Shown: piece after piece, positions 32,466 to 41,988 of the stretch
Position numbering within the stretch: position 1 is the stretch's first letter
How the letters are laid out: every line of letters begins with the position of its first letter
DNA from: JAPLUA01 sp964625855
GTDB taxonomy: Bacteria > Verrucomicrobiota > Verrucomicrobiia > Limisphaerales > UBA8199
Direction of reading: 5' to 3'
Assembly: GCA_964625855.1 (NCBI GenBank)
Contig: CAZVFC010000031.1
Location: forward strand, 39,004 to 103,003
Length of the DNA: 64,000 nt
Position numbers and translations under genes: made by a program
The notes under the pieces: model-generated
What the model saw: the letters and a program-made list of their open reading frames with translations, nothing else
Databases searched by the model: none
Told to the model about the DNA's origin: nothing

Positions 32466-34196
32466 ATGGAACACGGTCACCTCATTTCCGACATTTCGCT
32501 CTGTATCATCGTCGCTTGGCTCCTGGCGCTGCTGGCCCGTCTGCTTCGTCAACCGCTGATCATCGCTTACCTGGGCGCGGGCCTTCTGCTGGGGCCGGTG
32601 GGATTTGGCTGGATCCACGACCGCGGCTCCATCGGCACTATGGCCGAGCTGGGATTGATATTTCTGCTCTTCATGATCGGTCTGGAGATTGATCTCAAGA
32701 AGATTCTCGGCGCCGGACGGATTATTATCGGCACTTCCCTCGCACAGATTGTTGGAGGCTGCGCGCTGGGGCTCGTGTTCTTCAAGCTGGTGGGTCCAGG
32801 GCGGGGCGGTGGAGGGTTGGAACCGGCCTACCTGGCTGTGAGCGCCGCGTTAAGCAGCACGGTCATCATTGTCAAAATCCTTTACGACAAACGCGAACTT
32901 GACACCCTGCCGGGGCGGATCACGCTCGGGGTGCTGGTCATCCAGGATTTGTTTGCGATCCTGTTCCTTGCCATTCAGCCAACGCTGGTGCAGCCCGCCC
33001 TGGGACAGATGGCCTTCTCTCTTTTCAAAGTCGTGGTGCTGGTGGCAACCGCGTTCACTGCGAGCCGTTATGCCCTCCCTCCGCTATTTCGCGCCGTGGC
33101 ACGGTCGCCGGAGTTGGTGATGGTTGGGGCGCTTGCGTGGTGTTTTCTTGTCAGCGGACTGGCTCAGGCACTGGAGCTGTCCAGGGAGATGGGGGCGTTG
33201 ATTGCTGGCGTGGCCCTCTCCACGTTTCCTTACACGCTCGACGTCACGGCGAAGGTTACCACCCTGCGCGATTTCTTCCTGACGCTTTTCTTCGTCACGC
33301 TGGGCATGGCCATCCCCAGGCCGGACGGACACCTGCTGCTTTGGGCGGCTGCCTACGCGGCGTTTCTCGTAGGCAGCCGACTGGTGACTGTATTTATACC
33401 GCTGCACGCGATGCGCATGGGCCACCGAGCGAGCCTGCTGCCGGCGGTCAACCTTTGCCAGGTCAGCGAGTTCTCGCTCGTGATTCTCGCCTTGGGCAGA
33501 CAGGCCAATCACGTGAGCCGCCTGACCGAAGGGGTGGTTGCCTACGGTTTTGCGTTCCTGGCGATCACCAGCAGCTACTCCATTCTGCGAAACCACAACG
33601 TGCTGCGGTGGTTGAGTCCCATGCTGCGTAGGCTGGGAGTCCGGGATCTGGATCAGGCGACCGACTCAAGAGACGACGAGCCACACCACCACAGCGCCAA
33701 GCCAATACAGATCCTCGGCTTCTTTTGGACCGCCAGTTCGCTGCTGGAGGAATTCGCGCGATCCGAGCCGGCCTTGCTGGAGGAAGTGTCGGTGGTGGAC
33801 TTCAATCCGCTGGTGTACGAAGAGCTTCGCCGCAGAGGAATCCCGGTGGTCTATGGCGATATCAGCCAGCGGGATACACTGGTCCACGCGGGTGTGGATC
33901 AAGCCAGGATCCTTCTCTGCACGATTCCGGACGCGCTGCTCAGGGGAACGAATAACCTCCGGCTGGTGCGGCAACTTCGAGAACTCAATCCCACCGCCAA
34001 GATCATCGCGCACGCGGAGGTGTTCGCGGAGATTCCCGGACTGTACGCCGCGGGGGCGGACTTCGTAAGCGTATCAAGGCTCGTTGAAGCTCAGCAGCTC
34101 TGCGCTGTGGTGCAAGCGGCGCGGGAAAACCGGCTGGAACCCAAGCGCCGAGAATTGGACCTGGAGCTCAGCGACCGCCGAGAGGTCATCCGTTGA
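32466..34196 (+). CDS. Kef-type monovalent cation:proton antiporter with TrkA-N-like domain
   Basis: ATG 32466 gives 576 residues; upstream codons belong to the att repeat region. Residues 1-385 have about 12 membrane helices of the CPA2 family (GPVGFGWI, LGLIFLLFMIGLEID, SSTVIIVKILYDK, LFFVTLGMAI). Residues about 415-540 are a Rossmann-like RCK/TrkA-N domain (VSVVDFNPLVYEELRRRGIPVVYGD), though its glycine-rich nucleotide loop is degenerate (ILGFFWTASS). It probably exports K+ or Na+ in exchange for protons at the inner membrane. Integration of the element placed att DNA directly upstream of it. Confidence 0.9.
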   Translation: MEHGHLISDISLCIIVAWLLALLARLLRQPLIIAYLGAGLLLGPVGFGWIHDRGSIGTMAELGLIFLLFMIGLEIDLKKILGAGRIIIGTSLAQIVGGCALGLVFFKLVGPGRGGGGLEPAYLAVSAALSSTVIIVKILYDKRELDTLPGRITLGVLVIQDLFAILFLAIQPTLVQPALGQMAFSLFKVVVLVATAFTASRYALPPLFRAVARSPELVMVGALAWCFLVSGLAQALELSREMGALIAGVALSTFPYTLDVTAKVTTLRDFFLTLFFVTLGMAIPRPDGHLLLWAAAYAAFLVGSRLVTVFIPLHAMRMGHRASLLPAVNLCQVSEFSLVILALGRQANHVSRLTEGVVAYGFAFLAITSSYSILRNHNVLRWLSPMLRRLGVRDLDQATDSRDDEPHHHSAKPIQILGFFWTASSLLEEFARSEPALLEEVSVVDFNPLVYEELRRRGIPVVYGDISQRDTLVHAGVDQARILLCTIPDALLRGTNNLRLVRQLRELNPTAKIIAHAEVFAEIPGLYAAGADFVSVSRLVEAQQLCAVVQAARENRLEPKRRELDLELSDRREVIR

Positions 34197-34503
34197 CGGG
34201 GGGACATCAGGGATTACAGAGCGGGGCTCCGCATGGGCTGCTGGTCGCACCACACACTCGCAACGAGGTGCCTTGCAAGCTTGCCATGCCGCGGCACGGG
34301 GCCAGCAGGTTGGGCGCAAGGACCTGGCGGGAGTTGTCGGTCACCGCGGTCTCGACTTTAGCCGAGCGTTTTGCGAGGATACGCGCGAGTTCCTATGACG
34401 AATTGCCAGCATCCATCATTCCCGTCGGAAGCGTCCGCCAATCAGCATGAACGCAGACGGTTCGACCCAGAGGCTAATCGTACCACCGCATAGACCAGCT
34501 ACC
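34197..34503. other. Intergenic stretch upstream of glpK
   Basis: About 300 bases with no recognised gene. A frame that runs through it shows no domain. It should contain the glpK-glpF promoter; no clear operator is visible. Confidence 0.35.
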
Positions 34504-36003
34504 ATGAAATCGGCCTTACTCGCCCTCGACCAGGGCACTACTAGTTCGCGTGCCATCCTCTTCGACGAAGCAGGCACCATTCTCGCGACTGTCCAGCGGG
34601 AGTTCCGTCAGATCTTTCCGCAAACCGGGTGGGTCGAACACGACCCGGAGGAAATCTGGCAAACCCAGTTGGCCACCGCGCGGGACGCCCTCCGCAGGGC
34701 CGGACTCAAACCTCGCGACCTTGCCGGCATCGGCATCACCAATCAGCGTGAAACCACCGTAGTCTGGGATCGCAAGACCGGCGCGCCAGTGCACAACGCG
34801 ATTGTCTGGCAGGACCGGCGCACGGCAGGATTCTGCGACGAACTTAAACGAGCCGGGCACGCGGAGTTGATCCAGCGCAAGGCGGGCCTGGTTATTGACG
34901 CCTACTTCTCCGGGAGCAAGCTGCGTTGGATTCTGGACCACGTTTCCGGCGCCCGGGAGCGCGCCGGGCGTGGCGAACTGGCGTTCGGCACCATTGACAC
35001 CTGGCTGCTTTGGAAGCTCACCGGCGGCAGGCTGCACGTCACCGATCCCAGCAACGCTTCGCGCACCATGCTTTTCAACCTTCACACCGGCGACTGGGAT
35101 GACGAATTGCTTCGCGTGCTGGAGGTGCCGCGCGAGGTCCTGCCTCAAATCCGCTCGTCCAGCGAGGTTTACGGGGAGACAGCGGGCGGCGTCTTCGAGT
35201 CACCCATTTCCATCGGCGGCATGGCTGGTGACCAGCAGGCCGCTTTGTTCGGGCAGAACTGCTTCTCGCGAGGCTTCGCTAAGAACACCTACGGCACCGG
35301 TTGCTTCATGCTGATGAACATCGGGCCGGAGGCTGTCCCGTCGAAGCATCAACTGATCACTACCGTCGCCTGGCAGGTAAAGGACCAGACAGATTTCGCG
35401 CTGGAGGGCAGCGTGTTCATCGGAGGCGCAGTCGTGCAATGGCTGCGCGACGGTCTGGGCCTCATCACGTCGTCCTCCGAGATTGAGAAACTGGCTGCCA
35501 GTGTGCCCGATTGCGGCGGGGTGTACCTCGTCCCGGCGTTCGCGGGTTTGGGCGCTCCGCACTGGGACCAATACGCGCGCGGCACCATCGCCGGCCTGAC
35601 CCGCGGGACTACCGCGGCGCACATTGCCCGCGCGGCGCTGGAAGGCATCGCGTTCCAGGTCGCCGACATCCTGGACGTGATGAGGCAGGACTCCGGTGTG
35701 GCGATGCACGAGCTTCGAGTGGACGGCGGCGCCTGCGCCAACAACCTCCTAATGCAGTTTCAGGCGGACATTCTCCGGGTTCCGGTTGTCCGGCCCACGG
35801 TGATCGAGACCACCGCGTTGGGGGCCGCGTATCTGGCCGGTCTTGCGACCGGAGTCTGGAAGAACCGTGACGAACTGCAGCGCGCGTGGCGGGTGGATCG
35901 GATATTTGAGCCGCAGATGAGCGCTGACCAAGCGGCCTATCGGCGCAACCGTTGGGCGGAGGCGCTGCGGCGCGCCAAGGATTGGGAGGAGGTTCAGAAG
36001 TGA
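34504..36003 (+). CDS. glpK: Glycerol kinase
   Basis: The start at ATG 34504 (MKSALLALDQGTTSSRAI) fits the FGGY kinase N-terminus; the frame extends upstream but without homology. The 499-residue length is typical. Visible motifs are the nucleotide loop DQGTTSSR, GWVEHDPEEIW, NQRETTVVWDRKTG, QDRRTA, GTIDTWLLWKLTGG, AGLGAPHWDQYARG and GGACANNLLMQFQAD. It phosphorylates glycerol to glycerol-3-phosphate with ATP. The aquaporin gene begins 1 bp after its stop, forming a glpKF uptake operon; no glpD is visible. Confidence 0.96.
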   Translation: MKSALLALDQGTTSSRAILFDEAGTILATVQREFRQIFPQTGWVEHDPEEIWQTQLATARDALRRAGLKPRDLAGIGITNQRETTVVWDRKTGAPVHNAIVWQDRRTAGFCDELKRAGHAELIQRKAGLVIDAYFSGSKLRWILDHVSGARERAGRGELAFGTIDTWLLWKLTGGRLHVTDPSNASRTMLFNLHTGDWDDELLRVLEVPREVLPQIRSSSEVYGETAGGVFESPISIGGMAGDQQAALFGQNCFSRGFAKNTYGTGCFMLMNIGPEAVPSKHQLITTVAWQVKDQTDFALEGSVFIGGAVVQWLRDGLGLITSSSEIEKLAASVPDCGGVYLVPAFAGLGAPHWDQYARGTIAGLTRGTTAAHIARAALEGIAFQVADILDVMRQDSGVAMHELRVDGGACANNLLMQFQADILRVPVVRPTVIETTALGAAYLAGLATGVWKNRDELQRAWRVDRIFEPQMSADQAAYRRNRWAEALRRAKDWEEVQK

Positions 36004-36004
36004 T

Positions 36005-36760
36005 ATGAGCCCATATCTCGCGGAGTTTATCGGGACCGCCATCCTCGTCATCTTCGGCAATGGCGTCGTTGCCAACGTCGTGCTGGCGCGCACCAAAGGC
36101 AACAACTCAGGCTGGATCGTCATCACGGCCGGTTGGGCGCTAGGGGTCTTTGTCGGCGTGTTTTCTTCGCAACCGTTTAGCGGCGCACATCTGAATCCTG
36201 CCGTGACGATTGCCATGGCCGCTGCGGGCAAACTGGCGTCGAATCAGGTCATTGGCTACATCCTCGCGCAGATGCTGGGTGGCGTGGTGGGTGGCACGCT
36301 TGTGTTCATGTTCTACCGCGAGCACTTCAAGGTGTCTGAGGACTCCGGCGCGAAACTGGCGTGTTTCTGCACCGCGCCGAATATCCGCAGCATTCCGCAA
36401 GCGTTCTTCTGCGAGGCGCTGGGCACTTTCTTGTTGATCTTCCCAATATTCCTGATGACGGATGTGACGGTGAAGCTTCCCTTGACTGCGGACACTCCGC
36501 AGCCGCTGGCCGTCGGACTGGGGACACTGGGTGCGGTGCCGGTCGGCTTGCTCGTGTTGGCGATCGGGCTGTCGCTGGGCGGCACGACCGGCTACGCCAT
36601 CAATCCGGCGCGGGACCTTGGTCCGCGCCTGGCGCATGCGTTTCTGCCCGTGCCGGGCAAGCGCGACAGTGATTGGAGTTATGCCTGGGTGCCTGTGGCA
36701 GCCCCAATCGTTGGCGGATTGCTGGCCGCCCTGGCAAATTCGCTCTTACGGCCAGGGTAA
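36005..36760 (+). CDS. glpF: Glycerol uptake facilitator (MIP family)
   Basis: The 251-residue channel has six membrane helices and the two half-helix NPA motifs (HLNPAVTIAM and YAINPARDLGPR). The aspartate after the second NPAR is typical of glycerol-conducting aquaglyceroporins rather than strict water channels. It follows glpK directly, so glycerol entering through it would be trapped by phosphorylation. Confidence 0.95.
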   Translation: MSPYLAEFIGTAILVIFGNGVVANVVLARTKGNNSGWIVITAGWALGVFVGVFSSQPFSGAHLNPAVTIAMAAAGKLASNQVIGYILAQMLGGVVGGTLVFMFYREHFKVSEDSGAKLACFCTAPNIRSIPQAFFCEALGTFLLIFPIFLMTDVTVKLPLTADTPQPLAVGLGTLGAVPVGLLVLAIGLSLGGTTGYAINPARDLGPRLAHAFLPVPGKRDSDWSYAWVPVAAPIVGGLLAALANSLLRPG

Positions 36761-36824
36761 CGAAGGCGTTGACCATCGGGATGGACAACCTGGCGGAAGC
36801 CATCCCTGCCTAATCATTGGCCCC

Positions 36825-37328
36825 TCAGGGGGCCAGGGTGCGATTCTTGGCCCGAGATTCCGCGGCCAGGCGTGATTTGAACTGCAGGAACTTCTTCTGC
36901 AAGGGGGCGTTGCCGACCGCCAGGATCTGCACTGCCAGCAAACCGGCGTTGCGCGCGCCACCAATCGCAACGGTCGCTACGGGTATGCCGCTGGGCATCT
37001 GTACGATGGACAGCAGAGAGTCGAGACCCTTCAGGGCCTTGCTTTCAATCGGCACACCAATGACCGGCAGCGTGGTGAACGCGGCGGCCACGCCGGGCAG
37101 GTGCGCCGCGCCCCCGGCCCCGGCGATGATGACTCGGAGGCCGCGTGCATGTGCGGTGCTTGCGTACTGTTCCAGGTCCCGCGGTGTGCGGTGGGCCGAG
37201 ATCACACGGGCCTCGTGCGGGATACCAAATTCGGTGCACGCGTCCGCGGCAGCCTTCATCGTGGGCCAATCGGAGTCGCTGCCCATGATGATACCGACCA
37301 GCGGCTTCTTGTTACGAGTGGTTTTCAT
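36825..37328 (-). CDS. purE: 5-(carboxyamino)imidazole ribonucleotide mutase
   Basis: ATG 37328 (MKTTRNKKPLVGIIMGSDSDW) gives 167 residues, the usual length. The class I PurE blocks are present: MGSDSDWPTM, VISAHRTP, AGAGGAAHLPGV and GIPVATVAIGGARNAGLLAVQIL. It converts N5-CAIR to CAIR in purine synthesis and normally needs PurK, which is not in the window. It starts 7 bp after the stop of a secreted protein gene on the same strand, an odd operon partner. Confidence 0.95.
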   Translation of the reverse strand: MKTTRNKKPLVGIIMGSDSDWPTMKAAADACTEFGIPHEARVISAHRTPRDLEQYASTAHARGLRVIIAGAGGAAHLPGVAAAFTTLPVIGVPIESKALKGLDSLLSIVQMPSGIPVATVAIGGARNAGLLAVQILAVGNAPLQKKFLQFKSRLAAESRAKNRTLAP

Positions 37329-37335
37329 AGCGCTT

Positions 37336-38004
37336 CTAGTTTCCTGTGCCATAGCTGAAGTCATCATAGAGCGTCACGCTGTCGGCCTTGGTCCAGACCC
37401 CGACGCTTCCCGCGTCGGTCATGGTGTCGTCCTGGACGTCGAACAGGTGCTTGCTGTCGAGGATCGCCTTGAAGTGGTGGTCCTTGAATTCAACGCGCAA
37501 GGTATGCCATTTGGCCGGGGCGACGGGTTCCTTAACGCCGTAGCCGCCCTTGCGGCCGACGATGTCCAGAGCCGTGCGCTTGCCCGCAACGATCTTGTAG
37601 AGAACCACGTTGTCTTCGAGGGCGTTAGCACGGCAAACATAGTAATTGTCTTTGTCCTTCACGCGCCAAACGACACCGCCCGCTTGATCTTCCTTGCCGG
37701 AGACGGGCTTGAATTTCACTTCGACATAGCCGTCCTTAAGATGCACGTCGTCTTTGATGCACACGGGATAGGTCGCTTGGCCGGATTGTTTCAGCACGCA
37801 GGGCTTGCCCGGGGCATCTAAATCAGTCTCGACGCTCCATTTGGCCTCGCCGTTGCCAGTCTGAGTGCCGATCCAATGGGGTGGAAGCTGGCCCGGCTTG
37901 GCGTCGTTAAAGTCCACCGTTTCGGCGACAACAGAGGGCGCCAAAGTGCCGGTGACGATGACGGTGATGATTGACAGCTTCGCCATTAAGTGCGATGGCC
38001 TCAT
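37336..38004 (-). CDS. Secreted LamG/DUF1080-like protein
   Basis: A 222-residue protein with an N-terminal signal peptide (LSIITVIVTGTLAPSVVA). A single beta-sandwich domain follows of the kind found in DUF1080/3-keto-disaccharide hydrolase and concanavalin-like proteins (DGYVEVKFKPVSGKEDQAGGVVWRVKD, WHTLRVEFKDHHFKAILD, GSVGVWTKADSVTLYDDF). It is likely periplasmic and may bind or cleave carbohydrate. It precedes purE by 7 bp, so the two share a transcript. Confidence 0.8.
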   Translation of the reverse strand: MRPSHLMAKLSIITVIVTGTLAPSVVAETVDFNDAKPGQLPPHWIGTQTGNGEAKWSVETDLDAPGKPCVLKQSGQATYPVCIKDDVHLKDGYVEVKFKPVSGKEDQAGGVVWRVKDKDNYYVCRANALEDNVVLYKIVAGKRTALDIVGRKGGYGVKEPVAPAKWHTLRVEFKDHHFKAILDSKHLFDVQDDTMTDAGSVGVWTKADSVTLYDDFSYGTGN

Positions 38005-38176
38005 GGCAGGTATTATGTGCCGTCATTTGCCAGACATCAACTATGAAATGGATTACGTGGGAGAGAGTGGTGGTTGATCAGGTGGCTTGTCCCTGTCTCG
38101 TGTGGGAGCGCGACCCCGTGGTCCATCAGGCGTTGTGTCGCGAATGCCGTGTGCAGGTTGTGGGTACCGGCCGACT

Positions 38177-39379
38177 GTGAGCGGCTGGCGATCCATAGCA
38201 GGCTTTCTAGCCCTGAAGCGTAACACGGGTCTGCTGCTCGTGGCGCTGGTCCTGGCGGGCACGGGTGAGAAGCTCTGGCTTGGGTTCGCACCCAAGTACC
38301 TGCAGACGCTGGGTGCGAGCATTCTTGTCATTGGCCTGTTTGACGCCCTGCAGACACTTCTTGGTGCCATCTACGCCTACCCTGGCGGCTGGCTGACCGA
38401 CCGCTGGGGCCAAAGGCGCTCGCTGATGCTGTTCAGCGCCCTTTCACTGGGGGGCTATACGTTAGTGGTAATGTGGCATCATTGGCTCGCGCTGGTGCTT
38501 GGCGCGTTCTTGTTTCTGGCCTGGAGTGCGTTGTCGTTGCCCACGACGTTCACCGTCGTCGCCACCTCGCTCAAAGCCCAGCAGCACACGATGGGCATCG
38601 GCGTCCAGTCCATGGTACGGCGCGTGCCGATGATGCTGGGCCCCCTGGCGGGCGGCTGGCTCATCACACGCTTTGGCTGGGAACAGGGAGTGAAGTATGC
38701 GCTCTTGCTTTGCATCGGCCTGACCTTGCTGACCATGGCAATCCAATGGTTCATGTTCGATCCGGGCAAAGTGGAGCAGGCCATGCCGACTGTGGCCAGT
38801 GCGACGAACTTCGTGGCCGTGGTTCGGTCCTTTACGCCGGCGCTGCGGGAACTGCTGGTCAGCGACATCCTGATCCGCTTCTGCGAGCGCATCCCTTACG
38901 CCTTCGTCGTGTTGTGGGCGATGGACTACGCAGGCGTTAACGCGCAGCAGTTCGGAGTGCTGGTCGCCTTCGAGATGGTGACCGCCATGGTTTGTTACAT
39001 CCCCGTCGCACACCTGGCCGATAAGCATGGCCGGCGCCCGTTCGTGCTGGCCACCTTCGTGTTCTTCACGCTCTTCCCGGTGACACTGCTATGGGCGAAG
39101 AGTTTTGGCTGGTTGGCCCTGGCGTTTGTGGTTCGTGGGCTGAAGGAATTCGGCGAGCCGGCCCGCAAGGCGCTCATCATCGGCGAGGCCGTCCCGGGGC
39201 TGCGCGCGCGCACCTATGGGGCCTATTACCTGATTCGCGATTGCGTGGTGACCAGCGGCTCGTTCCTGGGAGCATGGCTGTGGGGCTTGAGTCCGAGGGC
39301 GAATTTCATCGGCGCGGCTTTGTGTGGCGCCCTGGGGACAGCTTGGTTCTGGTGGTTTGCCTATCGGGGGAAACGTTAG
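38177..39379 (+). CDS. MFS transporter
   Basis: I choose GTG 38177 (VSGWRSIAGFLALKRN) because preceding codons are not membrane-like; an earlier TTG at 38087 is possible. The product is about 400 residues with some 11-12 helices. The MFS loop YPGGWLTDRWGQRRSL follows helix 2 and ADKHGRRPF its second-half counterpart. The closest general resemblance is to drug/metabolite efflux or sugar-phosphate type carriers; no substrate can be assigned. Confidence 0.82.
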   Translation: MSGWRSIAGFLALKRNTGLLLVALVLAGTGEKLWLGFAPKYLQTLGASILVIGLFDALQTLLGAIYAYPGGWLTDRWGQRRSLMLFSALSLGGYTLVVMWHHWLALVLGAFLFLAWSALSLPTTFTVVATSLKAQQHTMGIGVQSMVRRVPMMLGPLAGGWLITRFGWEQGVKYALLLCIGLTLLTMAIQWFMFDPGKVEQAMPTVASATNFVAVVRSFTPALRELLVSDILIRFCERIPYAFVVLWAMDYAGVNAQQFGVLVAFEMVTAMVCYIPVAHLADKHGRRPFVLATFVFFTLFPVTLLWAKSFGWLALAFVVRGLKEFGEPARKALIIGEAVPGLRARTYGAYYLIRDCVVTSGSFLGAWLWGLSPRANFIGAALCGALGTAWFWWFAYRGKR

Positions 39380-39474
39380 AGGTCCATGAGGAACCAACGT
39401 GATGGCCGTGCAAATGCGGCGGGGCGGAGCGCTCGCTGCTTGCAGAAACCGGGTCCAGGGTTAAGCTGTCAACC

Positions 39475-40554
39475 ATGAACCTTAAGTCGTTTGACGCCAG
39501 CCATCACGATCGTATTGCGGGACTCGGGCAACGGGTCCTGGCAGGCGGTGACATCACCCGCGAGGAAGGCCGTTGGCTGTTCAACCTGGAAACCAGCGCC
39601 GATATTGTTGACTTGCTGTCCTGGGCCAATCGCATCCGCGACCATTTCAAGGGGAACAAGATTCACCTGTGTTCCATTGTGAACATCAAGGCCGGCGGAT
39701 GCTCGGAGAACTGCCGTTTCTGCGCTCAAGCGGCCACCTATCAGACCGATTCGCCGCGCTACGGGCTGATCGAGGCGGAGCCCATTCTCGCCGCGGCGGA
39801 GGAGGCCAACCGAAACGGTGTCGTCGGGCTTGGCCTGGTAGCGGCCTGGCGCGGACTGGAAGAGGGCCCGGTGCTGGATGAAATCTGCGCTCAGTTCGAA
39901 TTGCTCAAGCAAAGCGGCAAGGCGCGGCCGGATGCATCGCTTGGAATGATCAGCAAGCAACGAGTGGCCGATCGCCTCAAACAGGCGGGTGTCGAGTGCT
40001 ACAATCATAACCTGGAGACCTCGCAACGGTTCTTTCCGCAGGTCTGCACGACTCACACCTACCAGGAGAGGGTCCAGACCATCAGGCACTTGCAGCAGGC
40101 AGGCATCAAGATTTGCTCGGGAGGAATTCTCGGCATGGGGGAAAGCCGCGAAGACCGGTGCGAGCTGGCCTTTGCTTTGAGGGAACTCGGTGCGCACATC
40201 GTTCCCATCAATATCCTCAACCCGATCGCCGGCACTCCTTTCAGCGGTCGGGAGCCGTTAACCCCGTTGGAAATCCTCAAGTCCATTGCCTGCTTCCGGT
40301 TTATCCTGCCCAGGCAGGAAATCATGGTCGCCGGCGGCCGCACGGTCAATCTGCGCGACGCGCAAAGTATGATGTTCATGGCCGGGGCGAGTGCCCTGAT
40401 GGTGGGGAACTACCTGACGACTCTCAATCAGCCGGTGGAAAAGGACCTCCAAATGCTGAAGGACCTGGGGTTGGATCCGAACTGGGACCGGCACGGCTTT
40501 TCGGACCAGGACCAGGCTCGCTCTGCGGCCGGTTTGGCGGAGGTCACGGTCTGA
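39475..40554 (+). CDS. bioB: Biotin synthase
   Basis: The 359-residue radical-SAM enzyme inserts sulfur into dethiobiotin. The 4Fe-4S cysteines C76, C80 and C83 are in GGCSENCRFCAQ. The family blocks YNHNLETS, GGILGMGES and the C-terminal GGR (VAGGRTVNLRD) that holds the auxiliary 2Fe-2S site are present. Other bio genes are absent from the window. The next gene follows after 60 bp on the same strand. Confidence 0.95.
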   Translation: MNLKSFDASHHDRIAGLGQRVLAGGDITREEGRWLFNLETSADIVDLLSWANRIRDHFKGNKIHLCSIVNIKAGGCSENCRFCAQAATYQTDSPRYGLIEAEPILAAAEEANRNGVVGLGLVAAWRGLEEGPVLDEICAQFELLKQSGKARPDASLGMISKQRVADRLKQAGVECYNHNLETSQRFFPQVCTTHTYQERVQTIRHLQQAGIKICSGGILGMGESREDRCELAFALRELGAHIVPINILNPIAGTPFSGREPLTPLEILKSIACFRFILPRQEIMVAGGRTVNLRDAQSMMFMAGASALMVGNYLTTLNQPVEKDLQMLKDLGLDPNWDRHGFSDQDQARSAAGLAEVTV

Positions 40555-40614
40555 CACACCGAACCTGTGCGTCGGTTAGTGTGTTGTATGGTCGGAGCAT
40601 GTCCAATCGGTTAG

Positions 40615-41454
40615 ATGACTGAACGCGCGACAAGGGGCGGTGGTGTGGGAAGGCTCGGGAGGAACGCCAAGGGTTACTCCGGAGAGACCTTAGACATCGC
40701 CGCCATCCTCAGTGAGTGCACCGCCGCCGCTCGGGCTCATGGCTGGACCATCGAAGAAATCCACCCGCCGACGCGCATCCTGGGTTTCACCCGCCGTTCA
40801 ACCCTCAGACCGCAGGCGTTGGCGCGAGTTTACCTCTCCACCGGGATTCACGGCGATGAGCCGGCAGGCCCGCTCGCCATTTGCCGATTGCTGCGCGAGA
40901 ATCAGTGGCCGTCTGACCTGAACATCTGGTTATGTCCCTGTCTCAACCCGGCAGGCTTTGTTCTCAACCGTCGGCAGAACGCTGAGGGTGTTGATCTGAA
41001 CCGCGATTACCTGGAACCGAAGGCACCGGGCACCGTGGCTCACATCGCCTGGCTGAGACGGCAACCTGGCTTCGATCTTTGCCTGTGTCTCCATGAGGAC
41101 TGGGAGTCGCACGGCTTCTACCTGTATGAACAGAATCCCGACAGGCGACCCTCCTTGGGGGAAGCCATCATTGCCCGCGTTGCCGAGGTTTGCCCGATTG
41201 ACTCCTCGGAAGTCATCGAGGGTCGCCCAGCGCAAAACGGCATCATTCGCCCCAATCTTGACCCAAGCACCCGTCCCCAATGGCCTGAGGCATTCTTTCT
41301 GATTACGAACAAAACAAGGCTTTCCTACACTCTCGAAGCCCCGTCTGATTACCCCCTTTCCACGCGCGTTGAGGCGCTGGTTGCGGCCGTTAATACTGCC
41401 TTGGCAACCCTCGAACGCCACCGCGCCGCTCAAACCAGCGCCGGACCGAGCTAA
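40615..41454 (+). CDS. M14-like metallopeptidase / succinylglutamate desuccinylase family
   Basis: The 279-residue protein has the zinc site of the carboxypeptidase A/aspartoacylase superfamily: H79 and E82 (GIHGDEPAG), the arginine-bearing VDLNRDY near 125, LHED as the third ligand region, and a C-terminal catalytic glutamate in YTLEAPSDY. It lacks a signal peptide, so it acts in the cytoplasm. The substrate may be a murein peptide, an N-acyl amino acid or a short peptide. It is downstream of bioB but is not a known biotin gene. Confidence 0.85.
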   Translation: MTERATRGGGVGRLGRNAKGYSGETLDIAAILSECTAAARAHGWTIEEIHPPTRILGFTRRSTLRPQALARVYLSTGIHGDEPAGPLAICRLLRENQWPSDLNIWLCPCLNPAGFVLNRRQNAEGVDLNRDYLEPKAPGTVAHIAWLRRQPGFDLCLCLHEDWESHGFYLYEQNPDRRPSLGEAIIARVAEVCPIDSSEVIEGRPAQNGIIRPNLDPSTRPQWPEAFFLITNKTRLSYTLEAPSDYPLSTRVEALVAAVNTALATLERHRAAQTSAGPS

Positions 41455-41463
41455 CCGGCACCA

Positions 41464-41907
41464 TCACACCGTCATCCGTGTCCTCTGCTCCATCCAGGTT
41501 TGCCCGAGGGCCGTGAGGGTCTTACCCTTGAGCACACGCTCGGCCATGGGGAAGACAATACGCTCTTCCTTGTCGAAATGCTCGCGCGAGTAGGCCACCG
41601 CCGCGACCAAAAGCCGGCACGCGACCCGGACCTGCTTTGCCTCCTGGACCCGCTTCAGGTTTACGTCAATCTCCTGGTGCTCCTCGAGAAAGGTGTCGCG
41701 CTGGCCGATTTGCTCGAAACAGTGCTCCAGCGGCCCGATAAACAGTTCGTCCTCGGTATCGGAATGCGCCTTTAGCATGGACTCCATCAGCGCCGCCAGT
41801 GACTTGATCTCCGCCAGCGTCTTCAGCCGCGGCGCGGTCGCCTCAATGTGATCGAACAGGTTGTGGAACACCAAGTGTTCAGCCAGTAGAGCTTCCGTTA
41901 TCTTCAT
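41464..41907 (-). CDS. Hemerythrin HHE domain protein
   Basis: The 147-residue protein is a four-helix bundle with the HHE pattern: early His residues (LAEHLVFHNLFDHI), HSDTEDELF, EEHQEID and HFDKEERIVFP. These ligands hold a di-iron centre that binds oxygen or senses nitric oxide or iron in related proteins. It is a stand-alone domain. It converges with the M14-like gene, 9 bp away. Confidence 0.9.
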   Translation of the reverse strand: MKITEALLAEHLVFHNLFDHIEATAPRLKTLAEIKSLAALMESMLKAHSDTEDELFIGPLEHCFEQIGQRDTFLEEHQEIDVNLKRVQEAKQVRVACRLLVAAVAYSREHFDKEERIVFPMAERVLKGKTLTALGQTWMEQRTRMTV

Positions 41908-41988
41908 CGCAGCAATGCTTCAGTCGTTGCCCAAATGTCCTTAGCAGAAGACGCGCGGCGACACCATCTAATTATTGGCCTGGCGATT